Origin: Gammaproteobacteria bacterium
Lineage (GTDB): Bacteria > Pseudomonadota > Gammaproteobacteria > Pseudomonadales > Azotimanducaceae
Assembly (NCBI GenBank): GCA_026706935.1
Contig: JAPOXV010000019.1
Span: forward strand, 1 to 64,000
Length of the DNA: 64,000 bases
Reading direction: 5' to 3'
Shown here: positions 18,345-27,067 of the stretch, piece by piece
Layout of the letters: every line of letters begins with the position of its first letter
How positions within the stretch are numbered: the stretch's first letter is position 1
The notes under the pieces: model-generated
What the model saw: the letters and a program-made list of their open reading frames with translations, nothing else
The model's database searches: none
Told to the model about the DNA's origin: nothing
Translations under genes and position numbers: made by a program

Positions 18345-18726
18345 TTCCCATGATCACGGAATACACTACTCGATATCCGCTTTGAATCGCGACAAGCTTC
18401 CAGCTCCAACCACAGAAAGCGGCATCTGATACATTCGAAGCGGCAATAAATCCGATTCCGACGGCTAGTCCTAACACCGCACCATCGAACCAGGTAGTTA
18501 CTCCTAGGCATGAGACTAACACAGCCATGACGAATGCCGTGATCAAAGTCGTTACCAAACTGATGATGAACGGTTTTGGACTCGGCTCGAGTTCGTCAGC
18601 GGATTTACCAAGCGCATCAAGCCACGCCGTACCAAATATCGGACCATACCAAGGCCAGCCGATCGCGAAGGAGATCAACGAGGCGACGATGATCGCCCAC
18701 CAGTTCAGTTCGAGTATTAGTTCCAC
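18322..18726 (-). CDS. DUF1761 integral membrane protein
   Basis: A 134-residue membrane protein of the DUF1761 family. The N-terminus WWAIIVASLISFAIGWPWYG with following PIFGTAWLDALGK is the family signature. Three more hydrophobic segments follow (FIISLVTTLITAFVMAVLV, VLGLAVGIGFIAASNV, YSVIMGIILAVW), giving four membrane helices. The start is GTG with AGGAG just upstream on the minus strand. Its last codons overlap the convergent hydrolase gene by 23 nt. The function of the family is not established. Confidence 0.85.
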   Translation of the reverse strand: MELILELNWWAIIVASLISFAIGWPWYGPIFGTAWLDALGKSADELEPSPKPFIISLVTTLITAFVMAVLVSCLGVTTWFDGAVLGLAVGIGFIAASNVSDAAFCGWSWKLVAIQSGYRVVYSVIMGIILAVWQ

Positions 18727-18870
18727 TCCGTTCTCCTCAGATCATCGTTGATCATTAGTGGTCTTGTGGATACGAGTATATTCGAGAATCAGATCAGTGG
18801 TTAAACTTGCACTAGCAATGACACTGATAACAATCACTCACTAACGAAATAACGGGCACTTTAGCGCGCA

Positions 18871-19752
18871 ATGCTGACGAGTCAACAAGTCGAGCAATAT
18901 AAGAAGGAGGGCTACACCGTCGTCCGACAAGCTCTTCCTGGCGTGTTACTCGACGATTTACGAAGAATCACAGACGAAATCGTTGCATCTGCGAAGGGTC
19001 TTACTGAGCACACACCTGTACTTGATCTTGAGCCATCGCACACGCCTGAGAATCCTCGCGTGCGTCGCATCAAGACACCGCAACTAGCCCATCCTTTCTA
19101 CCGTGAACTCGCCGGCCACGAGTGCGTGATGTCTGTATTGAGACCACTCATCGGGAACGACATCAGGTTAAGAGCCGGGTGCAAGATCAATATGAAGTCG
19201 GCCGAATATGGCTCCCCTGTCGAGTGGCATCAAGATTGGGCTTTCTATCCGCACACGAATGACGACGTCCTCGCAACGGGTATCTTGCTAGACGACATGG
19301 ATGAATCCAATGGACCGATCATGTTTTTACCTGGGTCCCATCACGGCCCGGTCTACGATCACCACTCGGATGGTGCGTTTTGTGGTGCTATCGATACAAC
19401 GACACAGAATTTGGATACTGCGGATGCTATACCCATCTATGGTAAAGCCGGCGACATGACGATCCATCATGCTCGACTCGTACATGGTTCGATGGTCAAT
19501 CGGTCCTCTACTTCACGTAGAGTCCTGTTTTATGAATACACAGCCGCCGATGCCTGGCCACTCGCTGGTGTAGAGCATCTGGATGATGTCGAAGGATTTA
19601 ACTCAAGAATCGTAAGTGGCGAAGCAACGCTTCGACCTCGAATGGCGGATGTACCTGTAAAAGTTCCCCTGCCCCGCGCACCCTATCAAGGCTCAATCTA
19701 CGAAAATCAAAGAACACTCGAGAATCGTTATTTCGAGCGTGCAGCTGATTGA
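18871..19752 (+). CDS. Phytanoyl-CoA dioxygenase (PhyH) family protein
   Basis: A 293-residue PhyH-type Fe(II)/2-oxoglutarate oxygenase. The HxD motif is in VEWHQDWAFYPHTND, the conserved NGPIMFLPGSHHGPV block follows, and the distal histidine is likely in MTIHHARLVHGSMVNRS with the downstream arginine pair SRRVLFYEY. The fit to the family is better than for the other member at 4862. It is the first gene of a tightly packed run: the next gene starts at a TTG overlapping this stop by 4 nt. The substrate is unknown. Confidence 0.9.
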   Translation: MLTSQQVEQYKKEGYTVVRQALPGVLLDDLRRITDEIVASAKGLTEHTPVLDLEPSHTPENPRVRRIKTPQLAHPFYRELAGHECVMSVLRPLIGNDIRLRAGCKINMKSAEYGSPVEWHQDWAFYPHTNDDVLATGILLDDMDESNGPIMFLPGSHHGPVYDHHSDGAFCGAIDTTTQNLDTADAIPIYGKAGDMTIHHARLVHGSMVNRSSTSRRVLFYEYTAADAWPLAGVEHLDDVEGFNSRIVSGEATLRPRMADVPVKVPLPRAPYQGSIYENQRTLENRYFERAAD

Positions 19753-20444
19753 CATCGGCTTACCCGACACCCGAAGTTGAACTTGAGAAAGTCTGCGTCG
19801 TCATACCTGTCTATCGAGACGCTCAACTTTTAGAAAAGTTACTCAACGACCTGAAATCCGGTTCATTTCGACAAGTCGTCATTAGCTACGCGGATACGCC
19901 ACCAATCGATTTTGAAGAATTAGGTGATTTCACGTACGTTCATTCGTCACGTGGTCGCGGGTTACAGATCGCCGAAGCGATCTCAAGTACGGACGCTGAG
20001 TGGATTTGGATCCTTCATGCCGATGTGCGCGTGTCGAGAAACGCTCTCTTGGCACTTCGTGACACGCTTGCTGTTGCGAAATGGGGCGCGTTCAAGGTCA
20101 ACCTCACCGGTCGTTCGGTTCTGCTGAACACGATTGCATCCATGATGAACTGGCGATCTAGAGTTACTTCGATCTATACCGGCGATCAGGGGATGTTCAT
20201 CTGCCGCGACTTACTCGGCCATATTGGTGGTTTTCCAGCGATACACCTGATGGAAGATGTCGAGTGCAGTCGTTTGTTACGACGACTTCAGCGAGGCACA
20301 CAGGTACCGGTCACTCTGACTGTTTCCAGTCGTAAATGGGAACGGGAAGGTGTCGTTCGCACGATCTTAAAAATGTGGATCTGTCGAGTCCTCTATTTTT
20401 TCGGCGCGTCGCCTGAGAACCTAGCCGACCGCTACTACAGTTAG
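19749..20444 (+). CDS. Family 2 glycosyltransferase, TIGR04283-like (rSAM/selenodomain-associated transferase 2)
   Basis: A 231-residue GT-A fold glycosyltransferase. The N-terminus has VCVVIPVYRDAQLL, then VHSSRGRGLQIAEAI and the metal-binding region WILHADVRVS, and the acceptor-side motif HLMEDVECSRLL. This set matches the TIGR04283 group, related to arsenosugar-biosynthesis transferases. It starts at TTG overlapping the PhyH stop (TTGA). The next gene is the TIGR04282-type partner that commonly travels with it. No radical SAM gene is seen nearby, so the classic context is incomplete. Confidence 0.85.
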   Translation: MTSAYPTPEVELEKVCVVIPVYRDAQLLEKLLNDLKSGSFRQVVISYADTPPIDFEELGDFTYVHSSRGRGLQIAEAISSTDAEWIWILHADVRVSRNALLALRDTLAVAKWGAFKVNLTGRSVLLNTIASMMNWRSRVTSIYTGDQGMFICRDLLGHIGGFPAIHLMEDVECSRLLRRLQRGTQVPVTLTVSSRKWEREGVVRTILKMWICRVLYFFGASPENLADRYYS

Positions 20445-20456
20445 TACGAAAAGCAC

Positions 20457-21086
20457 TTGTTTTCTCATGTTCAAGCTCGATTGAAATCCACCGTCTCGTC
20501 TCGAAAGCAGTCTGACCATCGACTCGCGGTTTTTACCAGAAGCCCTGACTCATCTGCTGTAAAGAGCCGTCTCGGTGCGGAGATCGGCGCAGAACAAGCT
20601 CGACGTTGTTATCTCGAACTACTGACCATCGCACTTCAAAGTGCAATGAGCTTCACTACGACTGTATACGTAGACGGTCCAAATCTAGACCGGCGCTGGT
20701 TACTCGGTTTGCCAGCTAAACCTCAAACCGAGGGTGACTTAGGACAAAGAATGCTTGCGTGTTTCGAGGACGGCGTTCACGTTCTCGTCGGCGGTGACTC
20801 GCCACTCATGTCGGCCACTTACATCGAGAAGGCATTCGATGCACTCGTAGAACATGATCTCGTGCTCGGACCGACCGAAGATGGTGGCTACGTACTCATC
20901 GGTATGCGAGAACCAATACCTCAGTTATTTCGTGACATCCCCTGGAGTTCGGAAAACGTTCTACGCGTGACCATTGATGTCGCAAATGCGCTGGATCTAC
21001 GTGTTAAATGCCTCGATCAAGTCTGGGATGTTGACACAAAAGCAGACTATGTTCGTTGGTTAGATCTGAGAAAGGACTCGTCTTGA
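20457..21086 (+). CDS. DUF2064/TIGR04282-like nucleotidyl/glycosyl transferase (rSAM/selenodomain-associated transferase 1)
   Basis: A 209-residue protein of the TIGR04282 (DUF2064) family with a GT-A-like fold. Typical elements are LAVFTRSPDSSAVKSRLGAE at the N-terminus, LGQRMLACFED, VLVGGDSPLMSATYIEKAF, and VLGPTEDGGYVLIGMREP. The frame opens with TTG 12 nt after the previous stop; an upstream-shortened start near residue 23 is possible, because the conserved domain begins there. It is the usual partner of the TIGR04283 gene before it, and its stop overlaps the likely TTG start of the dipeptidase gene. Confidence 0.85.
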   Translation: MFSHVQARLKSTVSSRKQSDHRLAVFTRSPDSSAVKSRLGAEIGAEQARRCYLELLTIALQSAMSFTTTVYVDGPNLDRRWLLGLPAKPQTEGDLGQRMLACFEDGVHVLVGGDSPLMSATYIEKAFDALVEHDLVLGPTEDGGYVLIGMREPIPQLFRDIPWSSENVLRVTIDVANALDLRVKCLDQVWDVDTKADYVRWLDLRKDSS

Positions 21087-22294
21087 CTAAATCGAAAAAT
21101 CATCGCATCTGGCTCACCTACGTTGCGTTGACGCTGATATGTTGCGCACAGTTGAATTCGGTTGAAGCAACTAGCGACGACTTTCTGATCGTAGATACAC
21201 ATATCGACACACCGTATCGCAACTATCGGAACGCTCTAAACATTTTCGACGGTACCAATACCGGCCAGTTCGACCTACCGCGAGCGCAACAAGGAGGCTT
21301 GTCGGTTGCTTTTATGTCAATCTATACACCTGCTTCCGCAGCTGAGGAAGGAACGAGCAGAGCTATTGCGCTGGAACAGATAGATTGGGTCGTGGAAACT
21401 GCAGACGCCACTGACGAAATCGGTATCGCAACGTGTGTGGCTGATGTCCGAAAACTCCACGAGGCTGGCGTTCTCGCATTCGCCTTGGGCTTAGAAAATG
21501 GAAGCCCCTTGGAAGGCGATCCAGCAAACATGAAGGAGTTTGCCGACCTCGGGATCCGCTACGTCACGCTCGCCCATTCCCGCTCGAACGAATTCTCCGA
21601 TTCAAGTTACGACGAGAATGAACCCCTACAAGGTTTGTCCGAGGCAGGACGAGAACTCGTGCGTGAAATGAATCGTCAAGGCATCATGATCGACATTTCT
21701 CATCTCACGGACAAGGCGTCATGGCAAGTGCTCGAACTTAGTGAGAATCCTGTGGTCGCGACACATTCTTCCCTTCGACATTTCATTCCTGGTTTCCATC
21801 GCAACATACCTGATGACCTGGTTGTCGCATTAGGTGAAAACGGCGGCGTGGTGCACATTAATTTCGGTAGTAGCTTCGTATCAAACGAATCCCGCGAATG
21901 GCGTAACGCTTTAGACAGTGCACTTGAAGAAGCTAGCGCATCCGAAGAACTGACGCTTGAACAGCGACAAGCGTTTTATGCACATTACGCTGAGAAAAAC
22001 CCTTATCCATTTGCCACCGTCGCGACGGTAGCTGATCACATCGATCGGGTCGTTGAGCTTGTTGGTGTCGAGGCTGTAGGCTTGGGTTCTGATTTCGATG
22101 GTGTCGGTGACACGCTGCCGATTGGACTCAAAGATGCCTCAATGTTTCCAAACCTCATCCAAGAATTGCGTGACCGCGACTATGACGATGAGTCGCTTCG
22201 CAAGATTCTCGGTGAAAATCTAATGCGTGTTTGGACAGCTAACGAAGCAATCGCATTAGAGAAAGGTCACCCACCAAACTGCACACAACCTTAA
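21083..22294 (+). CDS. Exported M19-family (membrane dipeptidase-like) metallopeptidase
   Basis: A renal-dipeptidase-like zinc peptidase of about 403 residues. The metal site begins with FLIVDTHIDTPYR; other landmarks are LGLENGSPLEGD, YVTLAHSRSNEFSDSS, MIDISHLTDKA, VVATHSSLRHFIPGFHRN, and VGLGSDFDGVGDTLP. A signal peptide is likely (WLTYVALTLICCAQLNSVEA), placing the enzyme in the periplasm. I chose the TTG at 21083, which overlaps the previous stop and has AAAGGA (21071-21076) at good spacing, over the in-frame TTG at 21056, because the signal peptide then starts properly. It probably cleaves D- or L-dipeptides. Confidence 0.88.
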   Translation: MTKSKNHRIWLTYVALTLICCAQLNSVEATSDDFLIVDTHIDTPYRNYRNALNIFDGTNTGQFDLPRAQQGGLSVAFMSIYTPASAAEEGTSRAIALEQIDWVVETADATDEIGIATCVADVRKLHEAGVLAFALGLENGSPLEGDPANMKEFADLGIRYVTLAHSRSNEFSDSSYDENEPLQGLSEAGRELVREMNRQGIMIDISHLTDKASWQVLELSENPVVATHSSLRHFIPGFHRNIPDDLVVALGENGGVVHINFGSSFVSNESREWRNALDSALEEASASEELTLEQRQAFYAHYAEKNPYPFATVATVADHIDRVVELVGVEAVGLGSDFDGVGDTLPIGLKDASMFPNLIQELRDRDYDDESLRKILGENLMRVWTANEAIALEKGHPPNCTQP

Positions 22295-22322
22295 ATGCTC
22301 GTCGTTAGGACGATTACAGATA

Positions 22323-23759
22323 CTAGAGCTTGCCCCGACGATTCTCGAGTTGAGCACGTATTTCGTACGCTTTGCTCTCGGTGATGCCGTAGGCATAAAT
22401 CAGCGCGATCGCGCAAATAGAGGAAACCGTCGGCACTAGAACATCGAAAACTCGCATCAGGAATAACGATTGTTCAGATTGGTCACCACCGAGTTCTACA
22501 TCAAAACCTGTCGCATTGAGCAGGAATCCACCTAGCGCTATAGCCAATGCCATTCCGAGCTTCACGACCCACCAGAACACCGAACCGTACATCCCTTCCC
22601 GTCTCTCGCCGGTCTTGAGTTCATCGACGTCGCATACGTCAGCGATCATCGATCCCATTAATGTAAACAACGATCCCAAACCGAATGCAATCAACGGCGC
22701 TGCTACCAATACAAGGTACGGGTACTCAACGGAATACAAGAACCACTTTGACGCATAACCGACCGTCGAAATAGCGATACACACGAAAAACGTAGACCGT
22801 TTACCGATTCTCGGCGCTAGTAACGTGACGAGTACGATCACCGCGAACGTCGCAATTGAAGACACCGTGCCAAACCAACCGATCAACGGACCAGCAGCTT
22901 CACTATCGCCACCGTACAAGTAAAAAATCATCACATACGTCTGAAACGACGCAATAAGCTGAAATCCGTTGAATACAAGGAAAGTTGCACCTGCGAGTAA
23001 CAAGAAATCCCTGTTAACGACTGTCGTCTTAAAGCCTTGAGCGAAGTGCCAGATCTCGTACCAAGCACGATTTAGTAACGACATCCTGTCGCTAGATGCT
23101 GATTTGAAATCCGCAAATCGCTCACGCAGAACGAGGGCAGGTACTATCCCGGTAAGAATGCAAGCAATCGCGACGACGATAGAAAGCCAGGACGCACCTT
23201 CTGCCATGTCGGCAAATACAGGTAACGTCATGAACGCTAAAAACCATGGCGCGATGGTGAACGCGAGCTGACCAATGAAATTCTGAATCCCCATCAGTCG
23301 TACACGTTCGTGATAGTCAGCGGTCAGTTCGTAGCCAAGCGCAACCCAAGGTGTCGCGAACACCGTATACGCAAGAAAGAAAAACAGCGAAACTACCAAG
23401 AAATAAACAAAAAGTGCGCCGTGGCTCATTCCACCCTGTATCTGCCACAATACAACGAATATCAAGCTCGCCGCAATAGAACCAACGAATAAGTAGGGAC
23501 GACGCCTTCCCCATCTTGTGCGGGTGTTATCCGATATATAACCCATCAAAGGGTCGGTTAACGCATCTGTTAGTCGAGGGATGCTGCCCAGCAAACTGAC
23601 CAGAGCCGGGTTCATTCCGTAGGCTAGATTGAGAACGATCATCATGTTGCCGCTGGCTGCGGCAAGGATGTTGTTCGTAAGGGACCCTAACCCGTACGCT
23701 AATTTATGGTCAAGCCGAATTCGATCAGACGGTGCAGTTTCGTGGTGGGATTCACTCAC
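22323..23759 (-). CDS. MFS transporter of the glycoside-pentoside-hexuronide:cation symporter (GPH) type
   Basis: A 478-residue, 12-helix transporter. The GPH signature is DALTDPLMGYISDNTRTRWG with RRRPYLFVG after it in the loop following helix 2; a second-half equivalent is LITLMGSMIADVCDVDELK as read around FTLMGSMIADVCD, with RREGMYGSVFWWVVKLG. Such proteins import glycosides with sodium or protons. It lies 48 nt downstream of the GH3 glucosidase gene on the same strand, so import of a glucoside and its hydrolysis in the cytoplasm is the likely joint role. Confidence 0.88.
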   Translation of the reverse strand: MSESHHETAPSDRIRLDHKLAYGLGSLTNNILAAASGNMMIVLNLAYGMNPALVSLLGSIPRLTDALTDPLMGYISDNTRTRWGRRRPYLFVGSIAASLIFVVLWQIQGGMSHGALFVYFLVVSLFFFLAYTVFATPWVALGYELTADYHERVRLMGIQNFIGQLAFTIAPWFLAFMTLPVFADMAEGASWLSIVVAIACILTGIVPALVLRERFADFKSASSDRMSLLNRAWYEIWHFAQGFKTTVVNRDFLLLAGATFLVFNGFQLIASFQTYVMIFYLYGGDSEAAGPLIGWFGTVSSIATFAVIVLVTLLAPRIGKRSTFFVCIAISTVGYASKWFLYSVEYPYLVLVAAPLIAFGLGSLFTLMGSMIADVCDVDELKTGERREGMYGSVFWWVVKLGMALAIALGGFLLNATGFDVELGGDQSEQSLFLMRVFDVLVPTVSSICAIALIYAYGITESKAYEIRAQLENRRGKL

Positions 23760-23807
23760 TTTAAGATACCAACGTCCGTGTCGTATACCGCGATAGCTAA
23801 CACTCCA

Positions 23808-25757
23808 TTACGGGTTTGGATAGTTGTAGCTACCTGAGAAACTCGGTCCTCGAAGCGAGGTACCGGTCGTTTCGTCTAACTCAGTGAGCTGTTCGAACGA
23901 CACCTTATCTTCGTAGCTGAGCCCATACCCAACCGGTAAGTAAGAATCCCGTTGGTTCGAATCACGATCGATAGACGTCAACGATGAATCGAGTGGCCAT
24001 GAAAAAGGCAGTCGGCCCGCAAAGTCACAGCGTACCGTATCCGCGCCGTCCTTGAATATGACATCCGCTACTGCGCCGCCTTGTGTGCCAGGAAGCCAGC
24101 AGACTACGAAAGCATCCGAGGCGTTTAGTTCAGGGTTTATCCATCTTGGTCGTCCCGTCAAGAACAATGCGACGACAGGAATGCCTAAATCTTTAAGCAC
24201 CTTCATCTGTACCAAGGCTGTAGGATCCCATCTAGAGAAGCTCAAGTGGTTCAAATCGCCTTCGCCTTCCGCATATGGCTCTTCCCCGAACACGACGATG
24301 GCTACGTCTGCTTCGGTGTCCGCATCGACTTCATCCGTGAAAGACACGGTACCTCCCGCATCCCGTACCTTCGTCCGAATGCCGCTCGCAATTGAAGCCG
24401 CATCAGGAAAGTCGTCCGTTACGTTGTTCGTACCCTGCCAAGTTAGGGTCCATCCACCGCATTGCTGCGCGATATCGTGCGCTGACTTACCAACAACCAC
24501 AATTCGTTTACCAGGTTTTAGCGGTAGCAGTCCATGGCTGTTCTTTAGCAGCACCAGAGACTTACGAATCGCTTCGCGAGCAAGCTCACGCTTAGATTTC
24601 GAACCAAGTGTCCGTTTCGACCGCGTTGAAGGTAGCCGCCAATTTGACGTAAGCATGCCTCTCAACGCTTTCACACGCAATATGCGTCCCACCGCATCGT
24701 TGAGTCTAACGGCGTCGATTTCGCCACTCGTCACAGCGTTCAACACGCGCTCATAGACACCGCGCCAATCCGAGCTGACCATCAACATGTCGACGCCAGC
24801 GTTAATGCTCCGAACACAAGCAGTTTCTAGATCATCATCGAGCTGCGCAAAGCCATCCCAATCCGACACAACAAATCCGTCGAATCCCATCTGACCCTTT
24901 AGTACGTCTTGGAGTAGATAAGAGGATCCGTGAACCTTTTCGTTATTCCAACTATTGAACGCCGCCATCACAACTTGGGCACCGGCTTTCAATGCCGCGA
25001 TATGACCTAATGCATGGATGTTGAGTAGGTCTATTTCACTGCAGAATGTATCACCTTGATCGATGCCATCGCGCGTCGAACCTTCACCGACAAAGTGCTT
25101 AGAAGTCGCTAGCACGTGATTCTCGTCAAAGAATTCGGTTGACGCAGGATCGCCCTGAAGTCCGCGCAGCATGGCGCTACCTAAACGTGCAACGATTTCC
25201 GGTTCCTGCGAATAGCCCTCGTATGTCCGACCCCATCGATAGTCGCACGGTACCGCCAGCGTCGGCGCAAACACCCAGTCAATGCCAGTGTCCTGAACAT
25301 CTCTAGCCGTCACGGCACCAAGTCGTTCCATAAGGTCTGAATCATTAGCCGCACCAAGCGCAATGTTGTGCGGAAAAATGGTCGCACTGAACACATTGTT
25401 GTGTCCGTGTACTGCATCTGTACCCCAGAAAATTGGAATACCCGCTTCACTTTCGCGTGCAGCAGATTGGAATTCATTCGCTAGATTCCACCAATCCTCG
25501 ATCGAAGCACGCTTGTTCGCATTTGGTGATACGCCGCCACCATTGAGGATCGAACCTAACCCAAACCGACGTACATCGTCAGGTTTTATGGAGGCAAGTT
25601 CAGCTTGTATCAGTTGAGCAACTTTTTGTTCGACGGATAGATTTTTAAGTCGTGCTTCAACTAGCTCGTTTATTTGCTCTGTTCGACGAGTGTTCGTCGA
25701 CAATGCACTTTTACATTGTGGCCAAGCTACTGTTTCTTTAAACGCTACATCTGCCAT
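23808..25757 (-). CDS. Glycoside hydrolase family 3 (beta-glucosidase/exo-glucanase type)
   Basis: A 649-residue two-domain GH3 enzyme. The N-terminal barrel has GLGSILNGGGVSPNANKRAS, FWGTDAVHGHNNVFSATIFP, KHFVGEGSTRDGIDQGDT and the nucleophile aspartate in GFVVSDWDGF (about residue 299). The second domain carries RIVVVGKSAHDIAQQCGGWT and VVFGEEPYAEGEGDL. It resembles the exo-beta-glucanase/glucosidase group exemplified by marine ExoP. No signal peptide is seen at the chosen ATG, so it is probably cytoplasmic and acts on oligosaccharides imported by the adjacent symporter. No regulator gene accompanies the pair. Confidence 0.93.
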   Translation of the reverse strand: MADVAFKETVAWPQCKSALSTNTRRTEQINELVEARLKNLSVEQKVAQLIQAELASIKPDDVRRFGLGSILNGGGVSPNANKRASIEDWWNLANEFQSAARESEAGIPIFWGTDAVHGHNNVFSATIFPHNIALGAANDSDLMERLGAVTARDVQDTGIDWVFAPTLAVPCDYRWGRTYEGYSQEPEIVARLGSAMLRGLQGDPASTEFFDENHVLATSKHFVGEGSTRDGIDQGDTFCSEIDLLNIHALGHIAALKAGAQVVMAAFNSWNNEKVHGSSYLLQDVLKGQMGFDGFVVSDWDGFAQLDDDLETACVRSINAGVDMLMVSSDWRGVYERVLNAVTSGEIDAVRLNDAVGRILRVKALRGMLTSNWRLPSTRSKRTLGSKSKRELAREAIRKSLVLLKNSHGLLPLKPGKRIVVVGKSAHDIAQQCGGWTLTWQGTNNVTDDFPDAASIASGIRTKVRDAGGTVSFTDEVDADTEADVAIVVFGEEPYAEGEGDLNHLSFSRWDPTALVQMKVLKDLGIPVVALFLTGRPRWINPELNASDAFVVCWLPGTQGGAVADVIFKDGADTVRCDFAGRLPFSWPLDSSLTSIDRDSNQRDSYLPVGYGLSYEDKVSFEQLTELDETTGTSLRGPSFSGSYNYPNP

Positions 25758-25887
25758 TTGTTACCTAGCGACTATTTGATCAAGTGAAAACAATCGATGG
25801 CCTCCAACACCAGAAAATCAGGCGGACCGGACTTATATCGAACAGCGCGCATACGTGTCGAACTCCGTTTGCGATTATGTTGATGGG

Positions 25888-26796
25888 TTAAAGCAAGGCG
25901 CCAAGGTGTAGTTCACTACAACGACAGAGAGCGTCTAGGTCGTAACCACCTTCGAGTACCGACACCACCCGGCCTCCGGCGAAATGATCAGCCCAATCGA
26001 CGATCGTCTTCGTTATCCACTGAAAGTCGTCGTCGACGAATGTCAATTGTGTTAACGGATCGTCCTCGTGAGCATCGAATCCCGCTGAGACCAGAAAGAG
26101 CTCCGGACGATGGGTTTCAATGGCAGATTGCCACTCCTTAGCTATTGCCTCTCGGAACGTCTTGCTGCCAGTACCTGCGCTCATCGGCACGTTAACGATG
26201 TTTGGTCGATCCACGTCTTGATAGCGATACGGATAAAAAGGAAATTGAAAGGAGGAGCAGACCAGAACACGCGGGTCGTCTTGAAATATCTCTACGGTTC
26301 CATTGCCATGGTGCGCGTCAAAATCAAGAATGGCGATACGGTCGACTTGGTCAAGCGCTACCGCCGCACCCACCGCTATGCTGTTGAATATGCAGAACCC
26401 CATCGCACCGTTGCTCTCCGCATGATGACCAGGAGGGCGCACACCACAAAACACTCGATCTGCATCTCCTGCTAACGTGGCTTTTACGCCGTCACACACT
26501 GAACCGACACATCGTCTTACTGCGTCTAATGAACCTGGACTAAACGCTGTATCAGCATCTATGCGTACCAAGCCAGTCGTCGGTGCAGCCGCGATCAGTA
26601 AATCGATTAGGGCTTGGTTATGAACCTTGGCAATATCTTCAAAAGACGCCAAGCTAGGCGTCTGACAGACCACATCGCTTAGTAAACCGCATCGGTCTAG
26701 GTGCTCGTTTAGCGCTGCCAACCTCGCAGGTGATTCTGGATGTCCTGATGGGGTGGCGTGGTTTTCGCAGTCCTCATGCGTGAGGTATAACGCCAT
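25888..26796 (-). CDS. Histone deacetylase-family amidohydrolase (acetylpolyamine/acetoin-utilisation type)
   Basis: A 302-residue arginase/deacetylase-fold zinc enzyme. Signatures are HEDCENHATPSGHPESPARL at the N-terminus, RPPGHHAESNGAMGFCIFNS (tandem active-site histidines), ILDFDAHHGNGTVEIF (zinc-binding Asp and His), LVSAGFDAHEDDPL, and VLEGGYDLDAL. In bacteria these enzymes deacetylate polyamines, other small amides or protein lysines, and the choice cannot be made here. Length is usual for bacterial members. It lies upstream of the GH3 gene by 130 nt on the same strand, and a tRNA gene lies upstream of it. Confidence 0.93.
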   Translation of the reverse strand: MALYLTHEDCENHATPSGHPESPARLAALNEHLDRCGLLSDVVCQTPSLASFEDIAKVHNQALIDLLIAAAPTTGLVRIDADTAFSPGSLDAVRRCVGSVCDGVKATLAGDADRVFCGVRPPGHHAESNGAMGFCIFNSIAVGAAVALDQVDRIAILDFDAHHGNGTVEIFQDDPRVLVCSSFQFPFYPYRYQDVDRPNIVNVPMSAGTGSKTFREAIAKEWQSAIETHRPELFLVSAGFDAHEDDPLTQLTFVDDDFQWITKTIVDWADHFAGGRVVSVLEGGYDLDALCRCSELHLGALL

Positions 26797-26907
26797 AAGT
26801 TACTTTATTCCGTTTCTAAGAGGCAAAGATTTTGTCTTCTAGGTCCGCAGTTTTCTAAAGTCCGAAAAAAGTCTAAACCGTGTGTCCGGTACTCACCTTT
26901 TTAAAAA

Positions 26908-26984
26908 TGGCGCCCCGAGAAGGATTTGAACCCTCGACCTGCTCCTTAGGAGGGAGCCGCGCTATCCAACTGTGCCATCGGGGC
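26908..26984 (-). tRNA. tRNA-Arg (anticodon CCU)
   Basis: A 77-nt tRNA read on the minus strand, including an encoded CCA. The acceptor stem GCCCCGA/TCGGGGC pairs fully, the anticodon arm is GCTCC-CTCCTAA-GGAGC with anticodon CCT (reads AGG), the variable loop is AGGTC, and the T arm is GAGGG-TTCAAAT-CCTTC. The D stem GCAC/GCGC has one A-C mismatch at positions 12-23. It lies alone between the deacetylase-family gene and the MDR oxidoreductase gene. Confidence 0.95.
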
Positions 26985-27067
26985 ACTGATAAAATCAGTA
27001 CGAAGTACATGCGGCGCTTGAATTAAACGACGCGAGTATTCGATACCACTTCGATTTGGAATTCTAG

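Noticed and set aside
24052..24756. A 234-codon open frame on the plus strand inside the GH3 gene
   Set aside because: It lies wholly antisense to a protein with clear GH3 motifs and has low-complexity, serine/threonine/proline-rich composition typical of a mirror frame.
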